Assembly: GCF_021568705.1 (NCBI RefSeq)
Contig: NZ_JAKGTH010000006.1
Coordinates: 806,001-870,000 of the forward strand
Source: Gillisia lutea
Lineage (GTDB): Bacteria; Bacteroidota; Bacteroidia; Flavobacteriales; Flavobacteriaceae
Direction: 5' to 3'
DNA: 64,000 bases
A program made the position numbers and the translations under genes. The notes under the pieces were generated by a model, which was given only the letters and a program-made list of their open reading frames with translations, was not told the origin of the DNA and did no database searches. The first letter of the stretch is position 1, and each line of letters starts with the position of its first letter. This document shows positions 1 through 6,874 of this stretch, piece by piece.

Positions 1-228
1 GAGTTATAGTGTCCCCATTTTGATTCACTAATTTGAAATCTGCAATTCTATGATATTTTCTTACATACTGAATAGTGGTATCCACCAACTCGGCATTTAC
101 CATATCTGGCTGGAATACCTGCAATTTTTCCTTAGGCTTTAACAAAGAGTAAATTGAGAAAATAATTATTACTGAAAGTATGGATAATACTATGGCAAGA
201 AATTTGAATTTTGCAAAGAACCGAAGCA
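1..228 (-). CDS. SCO family copper chaperone (SCO1/SenC), N-terminal part
   Basis: My own reading of the reverse strand gives an open frame from ATG at 226-228 to the window edge (76 codons). It begins MLRFFAKFKFLAIVLS, one N-terminal membrane anchor at about residues 8-30, followed by a periplasmic stretch containing HRIADFKLVNQNGDT. That last stretch is typical of the start of the thioredoxin-like SCO domain in flavobacteria, which delivers copper to cytochrome oxidase. The CxxxC copper-binding motif would lie beyond the window, so it cannot be confirmed. A second ATG at 231-233 is in another frame. The gene is divergent from rseP and has its own promoter box at 246-253. Confidence 0.7.
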
Positions 229-245
229 TACATTTTATTTTAACA

Positions 246-253
246 CAAAATTA
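246..253 (-). promoter_or_regulatory. Putative -7 box of the SCO gene promoter
   Basis: The reverse strand reads TAATTTTG, an exact match to the Bacteroidota -7 element TAnnTTTG, 17 bases upstream of the SCO start codon. No good TTTG -33 partner is seen at the usual spacing, so this rests on the -7 box alone. Confidence 0.45.
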
Positions 254-349
254 AAGCCTAAGAATCAATTAGAAGGCCTTTCTCTGGTAAAATTTTTTAT
301 TCAGGAAAGCTTGGAAAGATTTATACTTTTTTAGGAGCTTTTAAAAGGT

Positions 350-357
350 TACTTTTG
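350..357 (+). promoter_or_regulatory. Putative -7 box of the rseP promoter
   Basis: TACTTTTG matches TAnnTTTG exactly and ends 26 bases before the rseP ATG. The region where a -33 box should lie is T-rich but has no clear TTTG. Confidence 0.45.
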
Positions 358-383
358 TGCGATTAAAAACCGAAGTTTAAAGA

Positions 384-1700
384 ATGGATCCATTTATAAT
401 TAAAGCAATACAGTTAATTCTAAGTTTGTCGTTGCTTATAGTTTTACACGAATTAGGGCATTTTATTCCCGCCAAATTATTTAAAACCCGAGTAGAAAAA
501 TTCTTCTTGTTCTTTGATGTGAAGTTTGCACTTTTCAAGAAGAAGATAGGAGAGACAGAGTATGGAATTGGGTGGCTTCCATTAGGTGGCTATGTGAAAA
601 TTTCAGGAATGATTGATGAGAGCATGGACAAGGAGCAAATGGCGCTACCTCCACAGCCTTGGGAATTTAGATGTAAGCCGGCATGGCAGCGTTTAATAAT
701 AATGCTTGGAGGGGTAACCGTGAATTTAGTTTTAGGTTTCCTTATTTATATGATGGTATTATTTGTTTGGGGAAGTAATTATGTGGGAGCAAACGATATG
801 CCTCGAGGGTTTGCAGTAGCCGAACAATTCAAGGAGTTTGGATTTCAGGATGGCGACAGGATACTGGAAGTGAATGGTGAGGACATGAAAAACTCTATTG
901 ATATAAACCGTTTTCTTTTTATGCGTGATGTGAAGAACATCACAGTGTTACATCAGGATGGCTCAAAAGAAACAGTGAATGTTCCGGATGAGATAGGTTC
1001 TAAAATGTTTCAGGAGGGAATTATGCAGCCATTTATCCCTATTCAAAATGCAATTTTAGATAGTGTGGTTATAGATTATGCTGCGGCTAACGCCGGACTT
1101 CAAAAGGGAGATAGTCTTATTTCCTTGAATAATCAGGAAATAGGGTATTGGCATGAGCTTGCTCCTATCTCTGTTGAGAATGCAAATAAGGAAGTAGAGT
1201 TGGTTTTTGCTCGTGATGGGAAAATAATGAGTACAAAAATCACTCCTAATGAAGAAGGAAAATTAGGGGTAACAAGTAGAAGAGATTGGGAAATACAACA
1301 CAAAGATTATAGCGTTTCCGAAAGTATTAAAGAAGGTTTTGATTATGGGTATTGGACCTTACGCGATTATGTGGCGCAATTCAAATACGTGTTTACGGCT
1401 AAAGGCGCAACACAAGTTGGTGGATTTGGGGCTATTGGAGGCTTGTTTCCGGACGCTTGGAACTGGCAAGGTTTCTGGTTAGCAACCGCTTTGATCTCCA
1501 TTATATTGGCTTTTATGAATATACTTCCAATTCCGGCTTTAGATGGAGGGCATGTTATGTTTTTGCTTTATGAGATTATTACAGGAAGAAAACCGAACGA
1601 TAAATTTATGGAGTATGCTCAAATGGTAGGATTCTTTATTCTTATTGCTTTAGTGCTCTTTGCAAATGGAAATGATATTTATCGCTGGTTATTTGAATAG
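384..1700 (+). CDS. rseP: Site-2 intramembrane zinc metalloprotease RseP
   Basis: Inner-membrane protease of the M50B family, which cuts transmembrane anti-sigma factors or other single-span substrates inside the membrane. The zinc motif HELGH is at residues 22-26 in the first transmembrane helix. The second motif, LDG, is around D387 in a C-terminal helix. Between them are a further helix near residues 105-130 and two PDZ-like regions (about 135-200 and 225-290). The length of 438 residues is normal for the family. The start ATG lies right after a promoter box and gives the expected short N-terminus before the first helix. It is followed by a strong terminator, so it is probably transcribed alone. 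The FecR-type anti-sigma factors encoded further along are conceivable substrates, but nothing in the sequence proves this. Confidence 0.93.
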   Translation: MDPFIIKAIQLILSLSLLIVLHELGHFIPAKLFKTRVEKFFLFFDVKFALFKKKIGETEYGIGWLPLGGYVKISGMIDESMDKEQMALPPQPWEFRCKPAWQRLIIMLGGVTVNLVLGFLIYMMVLFVWGSNYVGANDMPRGFAVAEQFKEFGFQDGDRILEVNGEDMKNSIDINRFLFMRDVKNITVLHQDGSKETVNVPDEIGSKMFQEGIMQPFIPIQNAILDSVVIDYAAANAGLQKGDSLISLNNQEIGYWHELAPISVENANKEVELVFARDGKIMSTKITPNEEGKLGVTSRRDWEIQHKDYSVSESIKEGFDYGYWTLRDYVAQFKYVFTAKGATQVGGFGAIGGLFPDAWNWQGFWLATALISIILAFMNILPIPALDGGHVMFLLYEIITGRKPNDKFMEYAQMVGFFILIALVLFANGNDIYRWLFE

Positions 1701-1724
1701 CGAATACTTTAAAATATAAAAAAC

Positions 1725-1751
1725 GGCCACTTGTTCAAGTGGCCTTTTTTT
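1725..1751 (+). terminator. Rho-independent terminator of rseP
   Basis: A 9-bp perfect stem (ggccacttg at 1725-1733 with caagtggcc at 1736-1744) is followed by seven T residues at 1745-1751, 25 bases after the rseP stop codon. Confidence 0.85.
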
Positions 1752-1780
1752 ATGAATATTATTATAAAGTGAGTTTCTTA

Positions 1781-1823
1781 AAAACAAGAAAGCCTGATAT
1801 TGCTATCAGGCTTTCTGCTCCTC
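1781..1823. repeat. Direct repeat copy 1 (partner 2152-2194)
   Basis: These 43 bases match 2152-2194 at 42 positions; the first 34 are identical. The unit contains the tRNA-Asn terminator hairpin and the last bases of the tRNA-Asn acceptor stem. The two copies bracket the GIY-YIG nuclease gene, 371 bases apart. Confidence 0.85.
1789..1814 (-). terminator. Terminator hairpin downstream of the GIY-YIG gene
   Basis: An 11-bp stem with TTGC/GCAA loop, identical to the hairpin at 2160-2185. On the reverse strand it is followed by a T-rich run. It would end transcripts of the GIY-YIG gene and duplicates the terminator of the tRNA-Asn genes. Confidence 0.7.
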
Positions 1824-1851
1824 TCCTGATAGCTATCGGGAGGGCTCGAAC
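1817..1851 (-). pseudogene. Remnant of a tRNA-Asn 3' end interrupted by a palindromic element
   Basis: On the reverse strand, GTTCGAGCCC (1851-1842) matches the T-loop and T-stem start of the intact tRNA-Asn genes, and GAGGAGC (1823-1817) matches their last acceptor bases. Between them, in place of five tRNA bases, lies the near-palindrome at 1824-1841. The remnant begins only three bases after the GIY-YIG stop codon. The 5' half of a tRNA is absent, so this is a tail fragment and not a working tRNA. Confidence 0.65.
1824..1841. repeat. REP-like palindromic element
   Basis: The 18 bases tcctgatagctatcggga form an inverted repeat with a perfect 10-base core (gatagctatc) and one outer mismatch. 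Similar tcccgatagctatcggga elements are, from memory, common in intergenic DNA of Flavobacteriaceae. Only one copy was noticed in this window. Confidence 0.55.
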
Positions 1852-1854
1852 ATT

Positions 1855-2136
1855 TTAATATTTGGATAGGAGTTTTTCTGTCATTTCTGGATATTTTGAA
1901 AGATTGATGAAATAGCTTTTACTTTTCATAGATTTTATATGTTTTTCAATTTTGCGAGCTTGTATTGAATTTTCACAGGAAATCAGATGAAAATAAATCC
2001 AGTCCTGAGCTATTTTAGTATAAGCATTTGTAAAGTGACCTGTATTATGTTGGATGATTCTTTCTTCTATATCTGAGGTTTCTCCAATATAGAAAGCATT
2101 TTTATTAGAAGAATGGAGTATATATACGTAATGCAT
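1855..2136 (-). CDS. Small GIY-YIG nuclease family protein
   Basis: A single-domain GIY-YIG protein of 93 residues if started at the ATG at 2136 (MHYVYIL); an upstream in-frame start at 2151 adds five residues. The YVY...YIG pair is at the N-terminus, followed by an ERIIQH segment with the expected arginine and a C-terminal KIEKHIK segment with the metal-binding glutamate. It therefore looks catalytically intact. Proteins of this size (UPF0213/URI-like) are common and often numerous in Flavobacteriia; their substrate is unknown to me. It lies on the same strand as two tRNA-Asn genes, directly after their terminator, and is itself followed by a tRNA-Asn tail remnant and a copy of that terminator. 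This arrangement suggests a mobile or formerly mobile gene tied to tRNA-Asn. Confidence 0.85.
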   Translation of the reverse strand: MHYVYILHSSNKNAFYIGETSDIEERIIQHNTGHFTNAYTKIAQDWIYFHLISCENSIQARKIEKHIKSMKSKSYFINLSKYPEMTEKLLSKY

Positions 2137-2151
2137 ATCTTGAATATACAA

Positions 2152-2194
2152 AAAACAAGAAAGCCTGATATTGCTATCAGGCTTTTTGCTCCTC
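2152..2194. repeat. Direct repeat copy 2 (partner 1781-1823)
   Basis: This is the copy attached to an intact tRNA-Asn gene: acceptor-stem end plus terminator hairpin. It matches 1781-1823 at 42 of 43 positions. Confidence 0.85.
2160..2185 (-). terminator. Terminator of the tRNA-Asn genes
   Basis: A perfect 11-bp stem (aaagcctgata with tatcaggcttt) and a 4-base loop. On the reverse strand it is followed by a T-rich run and begins three bases after the tRNA-Asn discriminator base. Confidence 0.8.
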
Positions 2195-2262
2195 CTCTTG
2201 GGCTCGAACCAAGGACCCTCTGATTAACAGTCAGATGCTCTAACCAACTGAGCTAAGGAGGA
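2189..2262 (-). tRNA. tRNA-Asn(GTT), downstream copy
   Basis: A 74-base cloverleaf on the reverse strand. The acceptor stem is TCCTCCT with AGGAGGA, the discriminator base is G, the anticodon loop is CTGTTAA with GTT at 2226-2228, and the T-stem is CTTGG/CCAAG with loop TTCGAGC. CCA is not encoded. The sequence is identical to the upstream copy. Confidence 0.95.
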
Positions 2263-2316
2263 AAATACCAATATGTTTTATCGTTTTTGAAAAGGTGATA
2301 ATTCCTTTTTGTTTTG

Positions 2317-2390
2317 CTCCTCCTCTTGGGCTCGAACCAAGGACCCTCTGATTAACAGTCAGATGCTCTAACCAACTGAGCTAAGGAGGA
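2317..2390 (-). tRNA. tRNA-Asn(GTT), upstream copy
   Basis: Identical in sequence and structure to the copy at 2189-2262, 54 bases upstream of it on the reverse strand. The two are probably transcribed together from the promoter at 2416-2447. Confidence 0.95.
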
Positions 2391-2415
2391 GTTTCGCAAA
2401 GCATTTTTGCGGATG

Positions 2416-2447
2416 CAAATATAATATTTATTTTATTTTTCACTAAA
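2416..2447 (-). promoter_or_regulatory. Putative promoter of the tRNA-Asn genes
   Basis: The reverse strand carries TATATTTG (2423-2416), an exact TAnnTTTG -7 box, with a TTTAG element about 20 bases upstream (2447-2443) as an imperfect -33 box. The -7 box is 25 bases before the first tRNA base. Confidence 0.6.
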
Positions 2448-2692
2448 CATTCTATAAAAAATATCAAATTTCTTCTAGAATGATTTCAACAGTCTTGGTA
2501 GTCAAGGTTTAATAATTACAACATTATACCTTTTACCTGCTGTTGAAGGCCAAAGTTAGCTTTTATTTGGGTTAAAATAGAAAGAGATCAAAAAATCTTT
2601 TAATAGAATTTTACAATGCATAAAAGCCGATAAGCTATGGGAATCATTTAAATTTGTGAGAACAATGAATAAAAATGACTGGCTGTAAGCCC

Positions 2693-2722
2693 TTTGTGTG
2701 GTAGCTGGTTAATCTACTTTTG
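2693..2722 (+). promoter_or_regulatory. Putative pncBA promoter overlapping the start
   Basis: TTTG at 2693-2696 and TACTTTTG at 2715-2722 are an 18-base-spaced -33/-7 pair of the Bacteroidota type. The -7 box ends three bases before the ATG at 2726, which would place the transcript start at or next to the start codon. Confidence 0.6.
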
Positions 2723-2725
2723 CTT

Positions 2726-4129
2726 ATGATCAATTTTACTGCAACTTATACCGACCAGTATCAACTGGCAATGGCTCATGTTTATTTTGAAAACGGTCAG
2801 AAAGACCATACAGCGGTTTTCGATTATTATTTTAGAAAACTTCCCTTCGATGGAGGATATGCCATTTTTGCTGGATTGGAAGATCTATTATCAAAACTGG
2901 AAAACTTAAAATTTAGCGATGACGATCTTAAATATTTAAGAGAGCAGGATTTTTCGGAAGCATTCCTACAATATTTGAAAGATTTTAAATTTAGCGGAAA
3001 GATATATTCGGCTCAGGAAGGCGATGTGGTATTTCCCAACAGGCCAATTTTGCAAGTGGAAGCCAATATCATTGAGGCGCAGCTTATTGAAACCATTCTT
3101 TTAAATTTATTGAATTTTCAAACTCTTATAGCTACTAAGGCTAGCCGAATGAGATTAGTAGCCGGCAATCGGAAGCTTTTGGATTTTGGCTTACGCAGAG
3201 CCCATGGCCCTGGAGGTTACTATGCTTCTCGAGCAGCTATAATTGGTGGATTTAACAGTACGAGTAATGTGGTTGCGGCAAAAGATTTTAATATTCCTGT
3301 CTCAGGTACCATGGCGCACTCATTTATTCAAAGCTACGATAGTGAAATTGCCGCTTTTAGAGCATTTGCAGAAGGAAGACCAAACGATTGTGTGCTGTTA
3401 GTGGATACTTATAATACCCTTAAGAGCGGACTCCCAAATGCTGTTACAATAGGAAAGGAAATGGAAGAGCGAGGAGAAAAATTGATGGGAATACGATTAG
3501 ATAGTGGGGATCTGGCCTATTTAGCAAAGGAATGTAGAAAAATGTTAGATGAGGCTGGATTAGAATACGTCAAAATTGCAGCCTCCAATCAGTTAGATGA
3601 GTACGTAATTAAAAGTTTGTTAGAGCAAAAGGCTCCCATAGACGTCTTTGGAGTAGGAACTAACTTAGTGACTGGGAATCCTGATGCGGCACTAGATGGG
3701 GTTTATAAATTAAGTATGTCTAATAACATTCCCAGATTAAAGATATCTGAGAGTCTTTCTAAAGTAACTATTCCTCATAAAAAACAGGTCTTCCGACTTA
3801 AAAATACTAATGGAGAATTAATTGGAGCTGATGCCATTACAATGAGAGAGGAAAATGGAATAGATAGAATGTACGATCCTCAGGAGATCTTGAAATCCCT
3901 TCCAGTAGAAACCTGTGAAACCGAAGCTTTACTTCATTTAGTCATGGAAAAAGGAAAGCGAACCTCGCAAGAGCGGAGTCTTACTGAAATAGCTGAATAT
4001 TCTGCGAAGAGACTTAACAGTATTCCAGAGGAATATAAACGATTTGATAATCCGCATATATATAAAGTCGGCATCAGCAAAAAGCTGAAAAAAGAACGGG
4101 AAATGTTATTAAAGAAATACAAAGTTTAA
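2726..4129 (+). CDS. pncB: Nicotinate phosphoribosyltransferase
   Basis: Cytosolic enzyme that joins nicotinate to phosphoribosyl pyrophosphate to give nicotinate mononucleotide, the entry step of the Preiss-Handler NAD salvage route. Family features visible are the N-terminal TATYTDQYQLAM segment, the DFGLRRAHG motif, the GTMAHSFIQS motif and the barrel segments GIRLDSGDL and FGVGTNL. The length of 467 residues is usual. I chose ATG 2726 rather than TTG 2720 because the family normally begins at this methionine and a promoter -7 box ends at 2722. The nicotinamidase gene starts one base after its stop codon, so the two form an operon in which PncA makes nicotinate for PncB. Confidence 0.95.
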   Translation: MINFTATYTDQYQLAMAHVYFENGQKDHTAVFDYYFRKLPFDGGYAIFAGLEDLLSKLENLKFSDDDLKYLREQDFSEAFLQYLKDFKFSGKIYSAQEGDVVFPNRPILQVEANIIEAQLIETILLNLLNFQTLIATKASRMRLVAGNRKLLDFGLRRAHGPGGYYASRAAIIGGFNSTSNVVAAKDFNIPVSGTMAHSFIQSYDSEIAAFRAFAEGRPNDCVLLVDTYNTLKSGLPNAVTIGKEMEERGEKLMGIRLDSGDLAYLAKECRKMLDEAGLEYVKIAASNQLDEYVIKSLLEQKAPIDVFGVGTNLVTGNPDAALDGVYKLSMSNNIPRLKISESLSKVTIPHKKQVFRLKNTNGELIGADAITMREENGIDRMYDPQEILKSLPVETCETEALLHLVMEKGKRTSQERSLTEIAEYSAKRLNSIPEEYKRFDNPHIYKVGISKKLKKEREMLLKKYKV

Positions 4130-4130
4130 A

Positions 4131-4739
4131 ATGAAGGCACTTATAATTATCGATATGCAAAATGATTTCGTCCCCGGTGGAGCCCTTGCGGTAAAAGAGG
4201 GAGATATAATAGTCTCGCTTATAAATAAATTGCAGGAGAAATTTGATCTTGTAGTAGCAACTCAAGATTGGCATCCTCGCGATCACTCCAGTTTCGCTGT
4301 CAATCATGCAGGTAAAAATGAGTTTGAAACCATCACTTTTGAAGGGCATTCCCAGGTGTTATGGCCTGTGCATTGTGTTCAGAATTCAGAAGGAGCTGAA
4401 TTTCACCCGAAGTTACAGACATCTAGAATAGAGGCTATTTTTAGAAAAGGAACAAACCAAAATATAGATAGTTATAGTGCGTTTTATGATAATGCACATT
4501 TAAAATCTACGGGTCTATCTGGGTATTTAAAGGAAAAAGGGATTTCTCAACTTTATTTTTGTGGATTAGCTGCAGAATATTGTGTGTATTTCTCTATAAT
4601 GGATGCGCTGAAAGATGGTTTTAAGGCAACTCTTATTGAAGATGCTACACGAGCCTTATCACATCCAGATTTTTTAGAAGCCAAACAGCAAATTTTAAAG
4701 GCTGGCGGCCACATTATTAATAGCGATGAACTAAGTTAA
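4131..4739 (+). CDS. pncA: Nicotinamidase (bifunctional nicotinamidase/pyrazinamidase type)
   Basis: Cysteine hydrolase of the isochorismatase fold that converts nicotinamide to nicotinate and ammonia. The catalytic triad is visible as D8 (IIDMQND), K106 (FRKG) and C151 (AAEYCV). The metal ligands are D46 and H48 (TQDWHP) and H81 (PVHC). All key residues are present and the length of 202 residues is normal. It starts one base after pncB and feeds that enzyme; translation is probably coupled. No terminator was recognised after it. Confidence 0.95.
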   Translation: MKALIIIDMQNDFVPGGALAVKEGDIIVSLINKLQEKFDLVVATQDWHPRDHSSFAVNHAGKNEFETITFEGHSQVLWPVHCVQNSEGAEFHPKLQTSRIEAIFRKGTNQNIDSYSAFYDNAHLKSTGLSGYLKEKGISQLYFCGLAAEYCVYFSIMDALKDGFKATLIEDATRALSHPDFLEAKQQILKAGGHIINSDELS

Positions 4740-4840
4740 ACACTTTCATAAAAACTTATTGGTGCAAAATTGATAAACCTGATAGAACATTATGAAAAAA
4801 ATGTGTAAAAAGCCGGTTATTTCATGTTAGAAAGGAATGC

Positions 4841-4848
4841 TATATTTG
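4841..4848 (+). promoter_or_regulatory. Putative -7 box of the M28 peptidase promoter
   Basis: TATATTTG is an exact TAnnTTTG match 36 bases before the ATG at 4885. No convincing -33 box is present. Confidence 0.45.
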
Positions 4849-4884
4849 GTACTTACGGTAACCACATAATTTTAATTTTTATAC

Positions 4885-6438
4885 ATGAAAAAAACCTTAT
4901 TACTAGTATCAGCTTTTCTGATTATTCAAATCAGTCCTGTGGTAGCACAGGAATCAAATGTAGTTGTTGAAAATATAATTGATGAAGCCAATGACAATTC
5001 CCAACTAGAGCAATTAGCACATGAACTAATGGATGTAGTTGGTCCACGTTTGGTAGGAACCCCACAAATGAAGAACGCTCATGACTGGGCTGTAGAAAAA
5101 TATAGCTCTTGGGGAATTTCTGCAGAAAATGAGCTATGGGGAAAGTGGCGCGGATGGGAACGCGGGATTACTCATATAGATTTAATTGAGCCAAGAGTAA
5201 GGACATTAAGCGGAATGCAGTTAGCTTGGAGTCCGGGAACCGGAAAGAAACCAATAGTGGCTGAAGTTGTTATTTTGCCTATGCTTAAAGATTCCAGTAA
5301 TTTTAACAAAATAGCTTCTCAGGTAAAGGGAAAACTAGTAATGATCTCTATGCCTCAACCTACAGGAAGGCCTGATTATAACTGGGAAGAATTTGCGACT
5401 AAGGAATCTTTTGAGAAAATGAAATCTTCTCGTGAAAAGCAGTCTGATGCTTGGGAAGAAAGAATTAAGAATACAGGGTTAACATATAGAACTCTACCTG
5501 AAGCTTTAGAAAAGGCAGGTGCTGTTGGTATTATAACATTAAACTGGTCCCGTGGATTTGGTGCTAATAAGATATTTTCTGCGAGTACTAAGAAAATTCC
5601 CACTTTAGAACTTTCTTTAGAAGATTATGGAATGGTTTATAGACTGGTAGAATCTGGAAATACACCAAAGCTTAGAATAGTTGCTGAATCAAAAGAGCTG
5701 GGCGCAGTACCAACTTTTAATACCATCGCCACAATTAAAGGGACAGAAAAGCCTGAAGAATACGTTATACTTTCTGCCCATTTTGACTCCTGGGATGGTG
5801 CTACCGGCGCGACAGACAATGGTACTGGAACAATTGTTATGATGGAAGCAATGCGCTTGTTAAAAAAGATGTATCCTAATCCTAAGCGTACTATAATAGC
5901 CGGACATTGGGGAAGTGAAGAACAAGGCTTGAATGGCTCACGTGCATTTGTTAAAGACCACCCCGAGATTGTAGCTAATTTACAGGCATTATTTAATCAA
6001 GATAACGGAACAGGAAGAGTGGTGAACCTTTCTGGTGGTGGATTTTTACATTCATATGAATATCTAGGAAGATGGATGGAAGCTGTTCCGGAAGAAATTT
6101 CAGGACAAATTGAAACAACTTTTCCGGGTACTCCGGCAGGGGGAGGTTCAGATTATGCTTCTTTCGTTGCAGCTGGTGCCCCTGCGTTTAGTTTAAGCTC
6201 ACTTAGTTGGTCTTATTGGAATTATACCTGGCACACTAATTTAGATACCTACGATAAAATTGTTTTTGATGATGTTAGGAACAATGCTATTCTCACGGCA
6301 ATTCTTGCTTATAAGGCAAGTGAAGATTCTGAAACTACTTCCAGAGAACGCAGTGTATTGCCTATAAGTAAGCGTACCGGCGAACAAATGACCTGGCCAG
6401 AGGCTAGAGATGCCGTTAGAGCAGGGGGTATTGATTAA
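4885..6438 (+). CDS. Exported M28 family metallopeptidase (aminopeptidase/carboxypeptidase type)
   Basis: A two-zinc exopeptidase with a clear signal peptide (MKKTLLLVSAFLIIQISPVVAQ), so periplasmic or secreted. The N-terminal half, about residues 30-270, contains a PA-like inserted domain. The M28 catalytic domain follows: H299 (SAHFDSW), D311 (GATDNGTG), the EE pair 345-346 (GSEEQG) with the general base, the aspartate of NQDNGTG, and H450 (WHTN). All metal and catalytic positions expected of the family are present. It is preceded by a promoter box and followed by a bidirectional terminator, so it is a single-gene unit. The true substrate (dipeptides or N-terminal residues) cannot be told from sequence. 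Confidence 0.88.
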   Translation: MKKTLLLVSAFLIIQISPVVAQESNVVVENIIDEANDNSQLEQLAHELMDVVGPRLVGTPQMKNAHDWAVEKYSSWGISAENELWGKWRGWERGITHIDLIEPRVRTLSGMQLAWSPGTGKKPIVAEVVILPMLKDSSNFNKIASQVKGKLVMISMPQPTGRPDYNWEEFATKESFEKMKSSREKQSDAWEERIKNTGLTYRTLPEALEKAGAVGIITLNWSRGFGANKIFSASTKKIPTLELSLEDYGMVYRLVESGNTPKLRIVAESKELGAVPTFNTIATIKGTEKPEEYVILSAHFDSWDGATGATDNGTGTIVMMEAMRLLKKMYPNPKRTIIAGHWGSEEQGLNGSRAFVKDHPEIVANLQALFNQDNGTGRVVNLSGGGFLHSYEYLGRWMEAVPEEISGQIETTFPGTPAGGGSDYASFVAAGAPAFSLSSLSWSYWNYTWHTNLDTYDKIVFDDVRNNAILTAILAYKASEDSETTSRERSVLPISKRTGEQMTWPEARDAVRAGGID

Positions 6439-6455
6439 GCTTTTAAAACCTTAAA

Positions 6456-6503
6456 AATAAGTCTGGTTACTATAACTCATAAGTTTTGGTAACCAGACTT
6501 ATT
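6456..6503. terminator. Bidirectional terminator between convergent genes
   Basis: A 15-bp perfect inverted repeat (aataagtctggttac at 6456-6470, complement at 6489-6503) with an 18-base loop. It sits between the M28 gene and the convergent lipoprotein gene, whose stop codon begins at 6505. Confidence 0.7.
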
Positions 6504-6504
6504 A

Positions 6505-6840
6505 CTATAGTTTAGCTCCAACAGGCTTGCTGCAATCATGACCCGGTTGCCCATGTGCTGGATTTATACTAGGGGAAGGGGTTTCTGCCCACACAGGTGA
6601 AACAGAAGGGTTTTTTTGTTGGGTTTTTACCGGTTGGTTCAAAGAAGCGCCCACAGGAATGTCGCATCTATGTCCGGGCTCTCCGTGAGCAGGATTTACA
6701 GTAGCTGTAGTTTTCGGATTAGTAGCCTGTGTCTCAACTTCTGGTTGTGAATTAGCGGCTTCTTTTTTATCCTCTTTGCACCCAATTAATGTGCTTATAC
6801 AAAGAGATAGAAAGGCTATCTTTAAAATGATGGTTTTCAT
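6505..6840 (-). CDS. Small lipoprotein with two NPAHGxPGHxC repeats
   Basis: A 111-residue lipoprotein: signal sequence with lipobox LIGC (C21), then a low-complexity linker rich in T, P, K and N. Two near-identical 17-residue repeats follow, NPAHGEPGHRCDIPVGA in the middle and NPAHGQPGHDCSKPVGA at the C-terminus. Each has two histidines and one cysteine in fixed spacing, which suggests metal or cofactor binding. I recall the motif from other Bacteroidota lipoproteins but know no function for it. The gene lies between the convergent M28 gene and the same-strand DUF1028 gene, 34 bases after the latter's stop, so it may be the second gene of that transcript. Confidence 0.75.
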   Translation of the reverse strand: MKTIILKIAFLSLCISTLIGCKEDKKEAANSQPEVETQATNPKTTATVNPAHGEPGHRCDIPVGASLNQPVKTQQKNPSVSPVWAETPSPSINPAHGQPGHDCSKPVGAKL

Positions 6841-6874
6841 AATATTTTCTTTTTTTTCAATAAGCTGAATTGCT

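Larger units (their letters stand above)
2391..2725. other. Intergenic region between divergent tRNA-Asn and pncB
   Basis: No gene is seen. It holds the tRNA-Asn promoter near the left end, a short hairpin (cgcaaa/tttgcg, 2395-2411) in the pre-tRNA leader, and the pncB promoter at the right end. The middle is AT-rich with no recognisable structure. Confidence 0.6.

Noticed and set aside
1781-2390. An integrative element attachment site at tRNA-Asn
   Set aside because: The 3' end of the tRNA is duplicated, but no integrase, transfer or phage gene is nearby and the spacing is only 371 bases, so a gene-sized insertion fits better.
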